Shown: positions 25,180 to 39,930, counted from the stretch's first letter. The stretch is 64,000 nt of DNA from Siphonodentalium dalli (GCA_032622095.1 CP136067.1:76972705-77036704), one strand, 5' to 3'. The notes: a model not told the origin generated them from the sequence alone. Numbers and translations: made by a program.

Positions 25180-25440
25180 GGCGCCCGTTGGAGACCACAT
25201 GGGCCGTATAGCACCACCCCAATCCATAGAGCCTATAGGACGCCGAAGCTGCAACGACTGGTCTTTTCACGCCAATTTCATTCGATCCTTTTGACAAAAA
25301 TGTAAGCGCGCCGAAGATAAAAACTGAAATTCCTGGCTGATTTCACACGGCGCCAGAGTACCGCGCTAAACGGAAGTCTCCGGACCACCAGTCTAGGTGC
25401 TAGTCGTCAAGGGAGGTAATTTACGACCTGAGCACTGTAT
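25180..25440. other. Locally CpG-richer intronic block, identity unknown
   Basis: GGCGCC/CGCGCC-type words (for example ACACGGCGCCAGAGTACCGCG) are concentrated here in an otherwise AT-rich intron. No open frame of note. It could be an enhancer, an unrecognised repeat or old inserted sequence. Confidence 0.3.
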
Positions 25441-25724
25441 ATTTCTGTGCAGCGAATGTGATTGCAAGTTAGTGGCAACAATTACGCACACACAATTGAT
25501 TATTTTACAAGAAATACAGCAACAGTACTTACTGTATTAGACGGAGTCATCAGATGAGTGGATATTACCACAATGATTTGCGAGAACCCACACAACACGC
25601 CAGCATGGCAAGAAAAGTGCATATTTACACATTTGCTCTGACAATAGACTGACATGTTGGTTGATATGATATCTGCCTATTAAATATTTCGAGTGAAGAA
25701 TTATCGTCAATATCACTGACATGC

Positions 25725-26170
25725 TAATAATGCTATATATGTTGATTTCGCCAAAATCCAGTTTTTTTCAAAGACAATGTATGCATGGCACAGAATGGCG
25801 TTCGTTCCACGGAACACGTATATATTGGCAAGAATGTGACATAATGATACAGGAATACCAATACGTTCCACACTAAAAATATCTACGCAAATACCGTTCA
25901 TGTTGAGAGTTGATTTTATCCGAAACGTCCCATATACTACTAATAACAACTGCACATTTCCGTGATCATTTTGTATATGACATTCCTCATTCTTTCTTCA
26001 ATAAACATTTAACAAATAAATAATGCTATATAATTATGTCGACATCGCCGAAAACCAGTTTTTTTTTTCAAAGACAATGCATGGACAGAATGGTGTTCGT
26101 CCCCGGGACATGTTGGCCCGATCCCGATACAGGAATGCCAACTACGTTCCACACAAAAAAACTATAGTGT
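25725..26170. repeat. Local duplication of a ~160-bp segment
   Basis: 25728-25888 and 26020-26163 share TAATGCTATATA, CGCC(A/G)AAA.CCAGTTTTTTT, TCAAAGACAATG.ATG and GATACAGGAAT.CCAA.TACGTTCCACAC. Same orientation, with insertions and deletions between them. Confidence 0.75.
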
Positions 26171-26211
26171 CCCATGACATAAAAGCGAGCAATGTAACGG
26201 CAACGTAATAA

Positions 26212-26886
26212 GCTGACCTATGGCATCCTCATAAATATCATCACATAAGTATGAAGTTTGTTTTTCGGACGTCGGGACGACTCCGCCTCTAAATAAAATG
26301 GAAAGATCAAAGAGATATAGTGATCGTAAATTAAACGGCAAGCATCATTTCTGGAAAATTCATTTATTATTTTGATTGCCAGGGAACTATTTTTATTAGT
26401 AGTAATGATGGCGTTGAGTAATGGAATGCATTTTTTTGTATATGAACTAGTTAAAAACAACGCCAAGCTGCAGCTTGTTTATTTCATTTTGTTTGGTATA
26501 ATTACATGTATATACATATACGACCGATAACATGCAATTCATTCTCAAACTCATGAGGTGAATATAAACATCTGTTTATATATAACTATATGTGTAAAAT
26601 ATACAATAATAGGCGGGGAGAGTAGCTTCGCAAGATCATAAACAAACACAATTAATAACCCAATAATTAACCCAACACGTTTCAAGTACAGAATCTTTCA
26701 TTTGAAGAAATGCGTTGGGTGACACTATTCTACACACCAACACCAATTATTGTTCATAAATGCTGCCTCGTCTCCAAATTCAGTTTAATAAAGTTTTAAC
26801 GACTCATTCTTTCAGTCAAGTTAGCTTTGGGTTATAGTAACACAATAGTTATGAGTCAGTGACCAATCATAAGGCGCTTCTGTTAC

Positions 26887-26917
<31 letters not shown>

Positions 26918-29900
26918 GTTTTTCCTATTATTTTTTTTCAACAAGACATGAAATGTTACTATTTTACAACATAATTTTTTTTTTTATAAAAAGTTGCTCA
27001 TTTAAACGGGAGACATGGAGCCTTATAGCATGATGGGAAATCAAGATAGACACAGTTCAGGATGTACACTTGTCTTGCCTCAAAATGCAAGAGAGCATTA
27101 ATAGCAGGCCGTAAATCACGAATATACGCGGTATGGTTACGGATTTTATGAGCTTGGGATCTACCGCGAAGAATGGCAAACATAAAGCCATATCGTCTGC
27201 ACTTCTCCGCCGAAACACCATCAATATCGCTTGTACTACTTATTATACAACCAAAAATATCGTGTGCAACCAGATATATTTACGAGCCATCCAGGTGAAT
27301 ATAGTCTATAGAGATTCCGTACAATATAAATGCGCGCATATTTCAACTATTAATCTTTAAAATGATGAATCTTCAATGGGATATAACTCCATTCTTTAAC
27401 ACCCCATATTCTTGTATTTTATTTAAATATTAATCTTCATAAAGAAGAAAACACCACCATTTTTGCGGCACAGGGATCTAGAAAATCAACAAAAGTATAA
27501 CCACAAGTAACACATCGAAAACGATCACAAAGGTTCACAATTGAGAACGCTCTTTATTATCTACCACTTTTGGGCGATGGGATCATGGACGCTCTTTATC
27601 AGAGACGATCATTTGAATTTTTGCTAGCCTGACAAAATTTATAAACGTGAACTTGCTCTTTTAAAACCGATATCTGGGCACCAATACGCCCTATTAAGTA
27701 TTAAGAAGAACATGCAGAAATAGATATTTGTTCTTATATTCATTATTGATATTTCTCCTATAACGGAATTTCGTGAGTTGAATCCATTGTTATGTAAACA
27801 GTGATTTGTCAGCAAACATTGCTAAACGTGTTCTAAGTTCAAATATTATTTTAAGAATATATTTAAATGCATTGACATTTTCCAAAGTTTTGATTATAAT
27901 TTGGTATCTTTCATTGGACTTTGGTCGGTATAATGCCACTGTAACAAATTTTGTGTTTACACAACAATGGTTTACATATGCGAAATCTGGTTAAAAGAAC
28001 CCATGCTGTGAGCAAATTGCCTTAATTCAGTTCCTCAAATCGCTGATGCCATTTAACACATTTAACACTCGCACCATTATAGATGATATGTATCAAAAAG
28101 TGGATGATTTCGGTGGATTTTAAACTGAAATCCGAACGTCCATGCAAGTTGTACTTATTCTGTGCCCACGGAAGAGTTTGTAAAGCGCCATGTATTCGTT
28201 TTATAACAAAAATATTTAACATAGTCGACGATGTCGGGGGGGGGGGGATTTATTATCTTAACTAACTTGATGAATCATCTTAAATGATTTATACTTGATA
28301 GTCGGGGAAAGGTTTGGATTTAAACATTAGTAGAGTCTCGATGTATGGATTTATATATACAAAGACTGTGACGCTACAAGTTCAGCTACACCGCAATCAG
28401 ATGTCCGCAAGTATATATTTCTCGTTGCAACAATGAGGTCAAGGTTATAGTATATCACCATATTCAGAGCGCGTCGTGTGTCAACCCAATAATCAAGCCC
28501 GAATGTCCCGAAAAATTACTTTCTTCATATTTATGCCACATTTATCCGTTCCACACTGAGAGTTTTGTTTAAGACAGCATCCAAAATCTCATCAATATTA
28601 TATATTTCTTAATAAACATTAGACGAAAACGGTAATCGGTTGCATCATAGCATATAAAACGTAAATAAAGTTATAATAAAGTCGCGTATAAATTTCCGTG
28701 TGTAACCCTCAGTGATTCAGTTAAAAGTGATATCAAAGGGAACAAAAAGTAATATTGGCCGTAAAATCTGCACGGCTTGGTAATAAAGAGTATGTATACT
28801 ATCCAGACACATTGCCCGAATCCTATTGCACCCTAAGAAACGTCTGAGGCGCATTTATTAACCCGTTAATGCTCATGGTTGTATTTAGATCAAACCTTTG
28901 ACCCTATTCACGCACGCGTCTGTACCTGTATTCATCTGTACTCCCAACATAAGATATATAGTTCTTTTTGTCTGACAAACGCTCTCGACATCAGTTACAA
29001 TTTACATACAATTACACATTCACCCCTGTTCACCCCAAGTTATTGAAGGTTACTATTATACGGAGCATAGCATGGCTTCTATCCACCCCACCCACACCAA
29101 AAGATGGTGCCTTAATGGTGTGGACGAGCCAAGAAAGGCCGGCCGTTGAATTGTCGGCGGTGGTTTGATTGCCGGTGAATGTGGCTATTGTCTATACCAG
29201 TTGTTTATTTCCCTTATAAATGCTAACGATAAGGTTCCTAGTTAAGTTTGGAACAGTACATTCACCCAAAGACAACCATGTATGCTCGCGACAGGCATCA
29301 GAAATGTCGTGTCTTTTTGTATGTGACACAGTGTATGCTTTTCTTCGGCTCTCACTGAAATGAGCAATAAATCCTCACCCGATTTGACGCCCAATTGTGA
29401 TAGCATAAAACCAGAGAGGCAGAATAATTGATGGAACACTACTCAATGGCGTTCACAAGGGCCCACTAGGTGGCCACTTTGTAACTAATATGAGCACAAT
29501 ATAACGATTGAGCATAACGCTCTACTAAAGGTACCTTAGGGAGATCAAAACGTCCTTATTAATGGTGGAATAAAATTAAAGTTGTGACTTAATAGTCAAA
29601 CGAAACAGCTACAGCGTTACACACTAATGTGTCACTCATTGTTTGTAATTCAAGAAAATCATAATTTAGACGTTAATAATTGTTTGTATTAAAGCCGCTT
29701 TAACTAATTTTCACATATTTATCGGAAGAAAAATAAACAATTTTACGTTTGTTGGCCTAAAATTGTGGTGTGTAAATTTAGTAATCACAAATATCATGAC
29801 ATGTCATATCGACATATATTGCGTACATATGTATAGATTCGAGACTATTATATTTACACCAGGTCAGAAATTAATAATGAGCCAAAGCGATCGGAATGTG

Positions 29901-31430
29901 ACATGAGATACAAAAACATTCTTGATAATTTTCAAACTAAAACCGATGTGACTGAAAAAAAAAACACTAAATTAGATCAAGTGAGATTATACTACAGTTT
30001 AGTTTTGAACGTTACATGTACAGTTAAACGAGTATACCGTGTCGACAGAAAAACAATAACAATTGTTCACACATAATTTCTATCCCTTATACTTTTGATC
30101 GTCTCAGCGCCAAATTACGTCTTTATCTTTTCATTTAGAGCTTTACCACAAACGGTGGATTGACCTATAATTGCGATTGGCGCTGATTGTGACAACCAAA
30201 CAATTGCACATGTAATGGTATCATATGCATGATCAAACGGTTAAAGAGCAAGCTCGATTCCTTGCTGTTGCCATGCGATTTAAACTCTGATTCATATCCA
30301 TGGCGAACATAGCATGCTTTTAACAGAAGCACATGCATGCAGTGAAAATGGCCGAACTTCATGCCAACTATATAAAATGCGACTGCACATATCGAGGCCA
30401 AACACTTGCCCAAAAAGTAGAACTCTAAAAACTTTATAACTCAAAACAGATTCCATTTCAACTGAAACGAAGCAGGCACGGATAAACAGTGGGAGTCAAT
30501 TCAATCTGAACATGCTCCGGTCTAGCATTTATTGCATACAACTTTAGATCTACGCATTATGTTACAGTATATTAAGCTAAGAACATGCCTGAAGATAAAT
30601 ACTCATAAAAACACGCGCTTAGCAGGCAGGGATCCGGGTTTTCATATATATCTCCAGAATTATTTCACGTATTTTATGATATCGCCCACCCAAGTAATGT
30701 TGTGTCGTTCGACCATGTTTCGGTGTTCCTGCCGGGAAAGTAACGGTGGTCCGCAATAAAGTGGAATCGACAACCCATTCCTAGTTTTAACAGCACCCTA
30801 ACTGTCAGGCTTGCAATCTCGTTTCGTCGCTGGAATCGTGCCTCCATAAATTAATGCGCCGTTCCACAGACATCATAAAATATAACACGGCATAAAAATA
30901 AAAGAAACACTCGGCGTTTTTCTTCTTTTCTGGTAATAGAAACGGTCATTTTTATTGCAGACGATATCGAAAGTTTTTGATTACCCCAATCTAGTCGCTT
31001 AAAAATCTGCATACACAAAACGGAACAAAAATGACATGACTATGGAGATTAACTTTAGGTTTTTATCTCTGACATAAATCGCGGTTGATGATTGCACCTC
31101 GATTGAGGAAAGGCAATTCCACACCGAAGGCCGTCGGCTAATTTCCTTGGTTAATTTCGGTAAATACATAAATCGGAACAGTAGAAACGGTTTCCGGAAC
31201 AAATAGGGTCTTTGCGATTATTTTAGTGTTTTTATTGTTACATATATTTCTTTTCAATTTCGTCCATTTCGCCGAAGTCTTTATGACTGTGAATGAGAGT
31301 GATTTTCTTTTGATGTATAGCGCAAAGCTAAATTAGACAGAAACGTTTCAATCAGTAGCTGGTACACTCAAACTGACACCCGGTCACTAAATCTGACGAC
31401 GAGCAAACCTATATCACAAGTATAGTCACT
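26212..31430. other. Intronic stretch without recognisable gene
   Basis: Contains a (TA)n run at 26886-26911, one paired-box element at 27547-27600 and a poly-G run near 28236. Open frames are all under 85 codons and unrecognised. Confidence 0.55.
27547..27600 (+). repeat. Paired ACGCTCTTTA-box element, copy 1
   Basis: ACGCTCTTTATT at 27547 and ACGCTCTTTATC at 27589, exactly 42 bp apart. Relatives are at 34318 (minus), 38525, 50746, 52246 and 52918. The class is unknown. Confidence 0.6.
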
Positions 31431-31432
31431 CA

Positions 31433-31570
31433 TATATATACACACACACACACACACCCACACACACCCCCCCCCTCACACACACACTCATATATATACA
31501 CACACACCCTCCCTCACACACACACTCATATATATACACACACACCCTCTCTCACACACACACACCCACC

Positions 31571-31624
<54 letters not shown>

Positions 31625-31632
31625 TATATATA
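31433..31632. repeat. CA-rich microsatellite cluster
   Basis: Blocks of (CA)n separated by CCCTCC and (TA)n tracts, with ACTCATATATATACACACAC repeated about three times. Ends in a long (CA)n and a (TA)n tract. The GT-strand open frame (repeated VCVCVC) is not a gene. Confidence 0.95.
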
Positions 31633-31639
31633 TGGCGGA

Positions 31640-34600
31640 CACTACCTCGATTGCTTACAATTGCACCAACCAAGACATCTAATTATTATAGCTGATTGTC
31701 TAATCATGGCCTCAAAATGCAGCCTGTGATTACAGAATGAATAATTTCTGTAGGCATCAATGTTAACGCGATATCGCACACAATTTGTCCTAACATAAAT
31801 ATCAGACATCTGAGGTCGTGAGACTCCATTTTAGGACACCGTTTCGCATGGGTTAGCTATATATCATCGACCGATTTTCAATGTCAAACGACCATTTTCC
31901 ATACTATCATGATTATGAGCGCGTATGGGACATAACTTCAGTTGGAAATCAGGTGGACTGCAATCGCTGGAATAGTTTTGTCTTGTCTTGCACAATGCCG
32001 CATGCGAGTTATTTAACGCCAATCGCCATATATGTCATATTAGTAGTTCTGTCAAAAAGATTTTGTAAAGAGATGAAATTATGTGCAAACGATTATTTTT
32101 CGCAGATTATGTGTAACAAACTAAGAGTCCTGTGCTTTTTAATTCGACCAACGTCTTTGATCCGCCGACCGAGTTAATTCAGCGGAAACTTACCAGGCAG
32201 GTAGATATATGTTCTACCAGTTTCACATTCGGGATAGCTTGCGCTATATCTGCACTGTTGCGATGAATCGTATGTCTCTGTGGGGTGTACACATGAAATA
32301 TGAATTAGATTGTTAACATAACGTTATTAATTTCCCATTCGTTATAATCGGGAGTAACAACAACAGATCGCAAACAAGTAATCGGCAAAAAGTCATTGGA
32401 CGCACCCAGTAACCTAACTTCGAGGTATTTGTGGATAATTCGTCGTAAGAAGTGTCATTTCGTAAGCGGAGAACATCAAAGAGAGCAGCATAGGTGAATA
32501 AATTCGATTTATTTATGTGTGATCGGGCGATTCCCTTGCGATTACAGGTGACTTGTTACATTCGTTTGTAAATTATTCGATGTGTGGCAATTAAGGTGTA
32601 CTGACAATGGTCGTCTATGGACGAATTCAGACAAACATCTCACTCTCAATTTTGATTTCTCGGATTATGTCGAACCAGTCCACGTGAAGACAAATGTGTC
32701 CGAAAAGCACCATTTCGGGAAGAATCTTGTGGGTAACAAATGTAAGAAATAACATCGATATAAATATTTCCAAAACATCAACAATCCACATTAACTGTTT
32801 CTCTAATGAAGATAAATATAATCAGCTTCTATGAATCAATCTGTCAAATACACAATTCAAATCAAAATAAAAAGGATTTAATTCAGAAAATATAGTGCAG
32901 TGAATAATAACCCTAAACCACTCTTCCCATTCGATACTTTGCCCCTTTTAAATAATATTTACAGAATAGATATATATATATAGATTGCTAATCACGTATT
33001 CCGACCACTTGGGTTTGGACATGAATATGCAGCCGTTTTGGGTTTTCCGGGGCGATAACTTCAAATTAAATATAAATATTGTAACCACTATTGAAATCCA
33101 TGTGAATTTCTTAATTATCTGGATGATACCTTCAGTCGAGATAAACTGATTTAAATGTGTGGAAATAAGATATCATGCGATGACATAGGTAGGGTTCGAA
33201 AATTGTTACGATCCAGTGGTTTAACTTTTAAGGCTCATTGTTGTGGTTATGTTTTTCACTCAGAATATGATTTGTTTTGGTGGTTTTAGGCAAGCCAAGC
33301 CATCTCAACATGGTTGATATATCGACAACGTCCTTGACCGCTCTCTCGATTGATTCACATGTCCTATCAACATAGATCACACTGAGATCAGAATCAGTAA
33401 CATTCACAGAGAGATTCCTACGCAGAACAAAGGCGCCGGTTTGCCGGGTGTTTTCTGTATATCTGCCCGTTCGACCCACTCACGTACTCTATCTTAGATT
33501 ATGATGACAATTATGTGGTTCCGCCAGACAGTTATAGCTCACTTCTATGGATAGGGCATCTCCCGTACAGTCTCATGTGCGGGGTCAACGCCAAATTCAT
33601 CAAAGATGAACCTAATTATCTTATTTAACACTTTAGCTGATGAAAATGACCACCAGGTGCCATCCATCCACCAGGTATAAAGCTGAACACTTCTAATTGC
33701 CAACCAATGGTAACCTGACAACGTGTGCACTGAAAGGTCTGGACAACAGACTTCTTTCAATGATAGACTGAACATAAACATCCGGTTGACGTCTGCACTC
33801 ATTTTGCCGTGAAATCGACAGAGTAAGTTTGAATACAAAACGTAATGCACATTAAGTTTTGCATGCTGGACTTTTCAATGTACCATTCCGATAGATACAT
33901 GGCCATATCGATAAGAAATGAGAATTTGTCCAAGAACATTGAAGCAAATGCATACTCTCATACTTGTCAGTCCTCCATAAATCTGACATAAATACACATA
34001 TGGAAATGGAACAGGGTGTTATTCATTTATATAGTATTCTATAATATTTGTAAACTCACATGTCATAAAATTTGTTGGAGAATAAACTATGTTTAAAGAT
34101 ACGGTTGGCCTTGGCGGTAGGTATCCTGTGAAAATATTTCCACCCGTCAAAAACCGCCACAAACAGAAAGAACATCAAAATATAGATAGACTTTGTCCGT
34201 ATACAAATAAGAAATATCGCATAAACAGTATGTTATTGTCATATGTTGACCATTGTTATGTAAACAAAAGCTTAAAAAGTAACTTTTCTGGTGTTTGTTT
34301 ATATTATGATGGTAAACATAAAGAGCGTTCTTTGTTGGTGAATTCCTTATATGGAACTAATAAAGAGCGTTTATGCCATTTGTGTGTGATTAGCCAGTAG
34401 GATTGTGCTGTCTTCTGTAACACAATCAGGCTCTTGCTTAGGTAAAATATGGTAGATCTTTATGATAACATGCTATTTACGCGATGGTCATGGTATATAT
34501 GAACGAAACTGTATGCGTTTTAATGTTTTTCTGTTTACGGTGATTGGAACAAATATGAATATTTTCGACAACTAAGGCCTCACGTGCCTTTAAACTATCA

Positions 34601-36470
34601 GACCAGTCGCTTCCGTCTGCATGGAAATGTTTTGAGAGATATATCCCTGGATGACTCCTATTCTCACCGGAAGCACGAGGCATCTCTAAGTTGCAAAGGC
34701 AGACGACCCATCTCGTGTTCTAAATATTCGCCACGGGATCATTCGGAAGAGATATGAGTGATATATGTTTGGTATTTGTGCATTAAATGTCTTGTATGTA
34801 GTAAACACAGAACCACACTCAAGTTGTTTGTTGAAGCTTGTTAGCGATTACCACACTTGCGACAAGAAAGCAGCATACATTAAAAGTTATGCATCTATTG
34901 TGTTGTGGGTACTTGTGGACAGTGTTACTTCCTGGATTAGTGCGTGTTTTATTTCATCAACATTTTCTCAACAGTGCTTTTAGTGCCGACGGTGATACTA
35001 CACATATATGCAATATTGTTATTAGTTGTAAATGGATGAGAATGAAATGCACGAACAGGTAAGGTGAAGTCTGGCACAATTCGTTGGTCACAATCAGTCT
35101 AAAAACCTACTAACGCATTGCTGCATATTCACTTGTGGGAAGAGCTTACGGTTGCTATGAGACACGGCGTCTGCAGCAATAGTTTAATTAGTTTAACATC
35201 GCTTGTCCTTATGACATAATACACCGGAGAAAGTACATTCTTCTAGCCTTTACTTGTGAAAATTATTACAAATGTCACTTAAAATAAAAAAAAACAGTGT
35301 TATAATCATGAATGAATTTCAAACATCATGGGGCAAATATAAATTTCAGTACATTGTGATTTGACAACAAACAAGTTGTTTGAATATAGGCAGTTTAACA
35401 CTGAGTATGCACGGATATCAAAATTAGGGTGAACACAAAAATTTCATTGCAGCAAGCGACTAGCTCAGTCGCTGATTGGTAGAAAATATATGCTAATAAT
35501 TATTTAATTGAAAGCTGTGGAAATGTCCATTGTTTCCTACACCTATGCCTTGTCATAGAGCCGCAGGTTAACTACACAATACACTACATGTATCTACAAT
35601 TAACATATAGAGTTATTCTCATATAGAGTTATTCTCATAGAAGCAGATGGCTAGTCTCATTCAAATAAATTTATTTTATTTCAGGTATCTTCAGCGATTT
35701 TCAAACAAAAAATCAATTACACATTTGGTCCTATAGAATCTTTCAATTTCTGCCACTAACATAAAATTTGCGCATGTTTGAAAAGTTATGTACCCAGATG
35801 TTGGTCCTGAAAAGCCGACACGTGTTAAGTAAATCCGATCATCAAAGATTCTGTCCAAGCTTAAAAAGATTTAGTAAGTGCCATGAAACAGCATCGATAA
35901 GTGACGAGTATTGAGACCCGTCTAAACACAGAGTAAGCACCGGCTCATCAATGGAACACACAAAGAGAATATCATCGTGGGTTTCCGTATTTATGACGAT
36001 TATTGCCGAAGATTCCATCTGTTGTACTTGTTTGATAATTGGATGGTGATCTTGAAAAATCATTACGCGAAAGCGGGATATATCTGCGACGTGCTTCGGT
36101 TCTATGCACAGAGTAGACTGCCAGGGGAGGCGATCAGTCAAATGCTTGTTACAGTAATATTGGATTAAAATAGGCATGTCGCTAACCTAAGCAACATACA
36201 TGATGGGGAGCAGAATTTTCTAGAGCCGATGGATGAACTATCACCAGCGCTGTCTCTGATATAGCAAGGTTGTCGGGAAGACAATCAGTCAAATGCAATA
36301 TGAAAACTTGGTGTATTGTATTGCTTCACAATTGAATAAAACATCATAGAAAACTTTAAAAATAATGTATTGAGGTGCATTCACTTATAGTTAGTAGGCC
36401 TTTATGTACAAACTAAGGGGAACGACGCGATATAATTATTATACTTGCAGTTAAAGTGATGTGAAACACT
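31640..36470. other. Intronic stretch without recognisable gene
   Basis: Minus-strand open frames at 33228-33479 (83 codons), 33545-33850 (101) and 35842-36177 (111) have no domain I recognise and no supporting splice structure. A 16-bp unit (CATATAGAGTTATTCT) is duplicated at about 35606-35637. One paired-box element lies at 34318-34372. Confidence 0.5.
34318..34372 (-). repeat. Paired ACGCTCTTTA-box element, copy 2 (minus strand)
   Basis: AAAGAGCGTTC near 34320 and AAAGAGCGTTT near 34362, 42 bp apart. This is the same arrangement as the plus-strand copies but inverted. Confidence 0.6.
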
Positions 36471-36479
36471 CAGGTATAT

Positions 36480-36840
36480 GGTGATCAAATAGACATGGAG
36501 AATATTGTTGCTCAAGCTGGTTATTTTTGCAAATATTATATCCAAATTGACAGCGCACATCGTAATTGTTAGATATTCAATAAATGCAGCGATTCACGTA
36601 GCGAAATCATTTTCGTTAGCTTATCGTCAATAGTTGCGTCCCGAATCGAGAAGTAAATATTTACAATTGAGCGTAGTTTGGACGATGTTTTCTATGGTGT
36701 TGTACGGTCGGTTTTCTTGAGATTTTCGGCGATGTCAGTAGAATGATACATTCCTCCAGTTAATATAATTCCTGAGTACTAACTTATCAGTTTCAAGCAC
36801 CCGAACAAGTCCATAATATGTCTTTAAATTGTATAGAAAC
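36480..36840. repeat. ~350-bp segment duplicated at 42.7 kb, copy 1
   Basis: It matches 42705-43045 in the same orientation. A near-identical core, TTGCGTCCCGAATCGAGAAG through CAATTGAGCGTAGTT, sits in a generally diverged alignment, followed by GATTTTC.GCGATGT.A.TAGAATG, ACATTCCTCCAGTT and ATAATATGTCTTTAAA. In the minus-strand frame that is open in copy 2, this copy has a stop (TAG where copy 2 has TAT). Confidence 0.8.
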
Positions 36841-37600
36841 AAGAATAAAGAATATGGTGATCGCGAAATGATTTCACAGAGATATAGTTCTGTAGTACTC
36901 TATAGTATCTCAAATATGCCCATTTGCATGTGAGATCAGAGATAGTCCAGGCATGCAGGTCTGAGTACTTTAATTTGATTGAACAGAATACACGTATATA
37001 TAATAGATAGTGGTGTTCGAATATTTAATAAAAGTTAGATGTTAATGCATGTGTATATATATTTAAATTTAGTACACAGAACATGCATGAAAAAATCAAC
37101 CGTGTGCTAACACTAGTAACCAACAACGAAATGAAGTTTATATGAACAACCACGAGCTGTCGAATTGTGTTCACTGAGATGCAGCTTTTCTGATGGGAAC
37201 GGATGAAGATGAATCGCGGGATCATTCTCGGTCATGGTTAGACGCACCCATCGATCAGAAGTTTTGGCATTTAAATGTATATAAGTGTTACTTAGCGATA
37301 GAGATAAATCATTTCTTGGGTTGTATGCATCACAAACGATTGTTGTTAACCCAATTAACCCTATACCTGGGGTAGGTATACGCCAAGGTGTCGCGGAGGT
37401 GGACTAAAATTCTCTTGTTTCAGAGTAGTAATAAATAACTTTTAGATTTTAGGTAATAAAATAATGGTGCAAACGTCTGTAAACTTTAGGGAAACACCCA
37501 CATATTACTTCATAATATTCACGGCAACCGATGACTTATCATGTGTCCAGGTATAAGTAGACAAACGAGATACATAAGATGAACCGCAAGCTATACAACC

Positions 37601-37680
37601 AACTCATTATACGCTGCAGCAACTCATTATTACCTGCAGCAACTCATTATAAGTTGCAGCAACTCATTATAAGCGACAAG
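37601..37680. repeat. 20-bp tandem repeat, four copies
   Basis: AACTCATTATANNNTGCAGC units start at 37601, 37621, 37641 and 37661; the last diverges in its second half. They fall in a plus-strand open frame (37579-37875, 98 codons) that has no recognisable domain. Confidence 0.9.
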
Positions 37681-38344
37681 AATATTATGGTTATGATCGA
37701 GGAGGCGAACGGTGCTTTCAAGCAAATGGAAGAAAATCTATTTGAAGAAGCGCAATCATGGAATTTGCTTCCATTTGCTGAAAATCACCACCAAGGAAAT
37801 ATCAGAATATATCTTATGATCCGTGCATCATCCATCATTGGTGATTTAGAACTTGGGCTTAAAGCGCAAAGGTAAATCCATGAGATTTACACACAGGAGA
37901 CACGGTGGGTCATTCGAGGACAATATTCTCGTCATGCGTCAAGTCTCGGCTCGTTCATTCACTGATGCAAAAACAATAGATCTACCTCGAATGACCTCAG
38001 CTATTTTGTATACAACAGGTAAAGCATACATACTGAATGTGTAATGGCTATACCCAGGGGGCATAATCCAGATGACAAGCATCGCACCTATTATCCCAAA
38101 ACATTAGAAGCTCGCCTAAACGAACTTTAGTGGCCACAAAGTAACAATTAAACTGGAAGTAAGAAAGAAAATTGACTTTTATTCTCTTTTTATAGAGAAG
38201 ATTTAATGAGAATATTATTGGTAATATTTTTAATGGCCAAATTACTTATTACAGAGAATGACTTCGAAATTATGGTCATTCTGATCTCTGTCGTGCTAGT
38301 AAGGACGGCGATGCATGCCTACTGCGCTCAAGATAAGGTGACTG

Positions 38345-38610
38345 GGGATTACTACAGTTAAAATGGCTCGAAATTTTGTCTGCGTAATTTGGAAGGAGGT
38401 ATAAGACAGGTTGAAAAATACACGACATATTGATATACCGGCTTCATGTGCTCCTAAAAATACTTGACATGGTCAGTCACAGCCATTTTTTCGGCTGTTT
38501 TCATTTTGTCTCACAGAAATGAAACAACCGCTCTTTATTTTTACCATATCAGGAATAGTCCCACAGGAAACGCTCTTTTCTGTTCCATGCCGTGACAATG
38601 AAAAAAATTC
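38345..38610 (+). repeat. Longer repeat carrying the paired-box element, copy 1
   Basis: It parallels 52058-52320: ATATACCGGCTTCATG, then GTCACAGCCATTTTT, then CGCTCTTTATT near 38527 and AAACGCTCTTTTCTGTTCCATG 42 bp later. The conserved path is longer than in the other paired-box copies. Confidence 0.75.
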
Positions 38611-39888
38611 ATTTGGCCAATGTTTTGTTTATTCCAAAATCGGAAATTTTAATCAAAAACCCAAATTGATTTTGAGACGGGGCGACATGAGAATCAAATT
38701 TATAGTAGGACCGTCTGCTAATTGATTAGGTGATACAGCTTAATGTGTTACAATAGTCACTCATCGCAGTGCTCTATCAAACAATGTGCCACCAAATGTA
38801 ATAAAACAGTAATGAGGATTAACACTAATGAATTCTTTGTCTGTCATAAGGTTGAATAGTAGATGGTATGGTGGGTAGTGGTATAGTGTCTAGTTACAAT
38901 GGTGGGATTAAAGAATTCTAGACACGGTATTTGAATGTATGGACATAATTATATAGAATATTAGATGTTAAATCAAACAAAAACAAGTAGATGTTAAACA
39001 AAACGAAATAATTCATTGTGAAACCAGGAAAATTATGATTTAATTTGGCCAAAGTTTTTTTTAAATTTGGCCAAAATAAAATCAGAATTGGTCCAAAAAA
39101 TTGGCAAAAATATTTTTCGGACCAACACTGAGCAAGGTAGACCAGAGACAACATATTTTAAAAGTAACATGGCCGCGTGCAAGTGAATAACCACCCTGAC
39201 CATACGAGACGTCCAATACCATTCTCTTTGCTAATCGGTAGACAGTTCTTCGTACTGGGCCTCACCGGCGATAGGAAGACGATGACTTGTCGAGATACCA
39301 CGATTCTCTAAATTATACTGTGGATACTTTTAGCGAAGGACCAGTGGTACAGACTAGCATTGCAACAATCTTTGGAATTCCATACCCTTCATACTTGTGG
39401 AAGCATTCTTCTACTATCAAAAGAACTCGAAATAACAAAAAAGTATTGCAGGACATTAAAATGTCCCGCAACAGTCATAAAAGTGTTGATGTATTGGACC
39501 AATATTGTTTTATTCAAAGAAAACAGCCTCAAATACCCGGTGATGGCATGTTTCCTGGTTATGATTGTTTCTGTATATATGGTCCATAAATACGTCAAGC
39601 CGACTCAGGTTGATCGCAGGCTCCCAACTGAACGTTTTTGTTTTCAATTAAAACCCAATCAGAATGTTTCCCCGACAGTCACTTCGGAAAACAATTAATA
39701 ACAAATAAACGTTAACATGTTTATGTCGACGTTTCGAGATTTGAAAGAGTCGAGGAAATTGACTAATACATTGATGGCCAAACTCTCATTCAGTTCTCAA
39801 AGTTCTGTTGCGATTTAAGAGGTACATAATATTTGAACCGAAGGTCGATTTCACGAAGAAAGGAAGAGACCCATGTGTTTATAGAAAC

Positions 39889-39930
39889 ACACGAGATTTA
39901 TCATATATCCACGAGATTTATCATATATCC
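39889..39930. repeat. 20-bp duplication (ACGAGATTTATCATATATCC)
   Basis: Two perfect adjacent copies. The surrounding 38611-42700 contains no recognisable gene. Confidence 0.85.

Noticed and set aside
31488-31673. Val-Cys repeat protein
   Set aside because: Translation of the CA/GT microsatellite.
33545-33850. 101-codon minus-strand frame (and 33228-33479)
   Set aside because: No domain, no clear splice sites matched to a partner exon and no repeat support; length is within chance in 64 kb.
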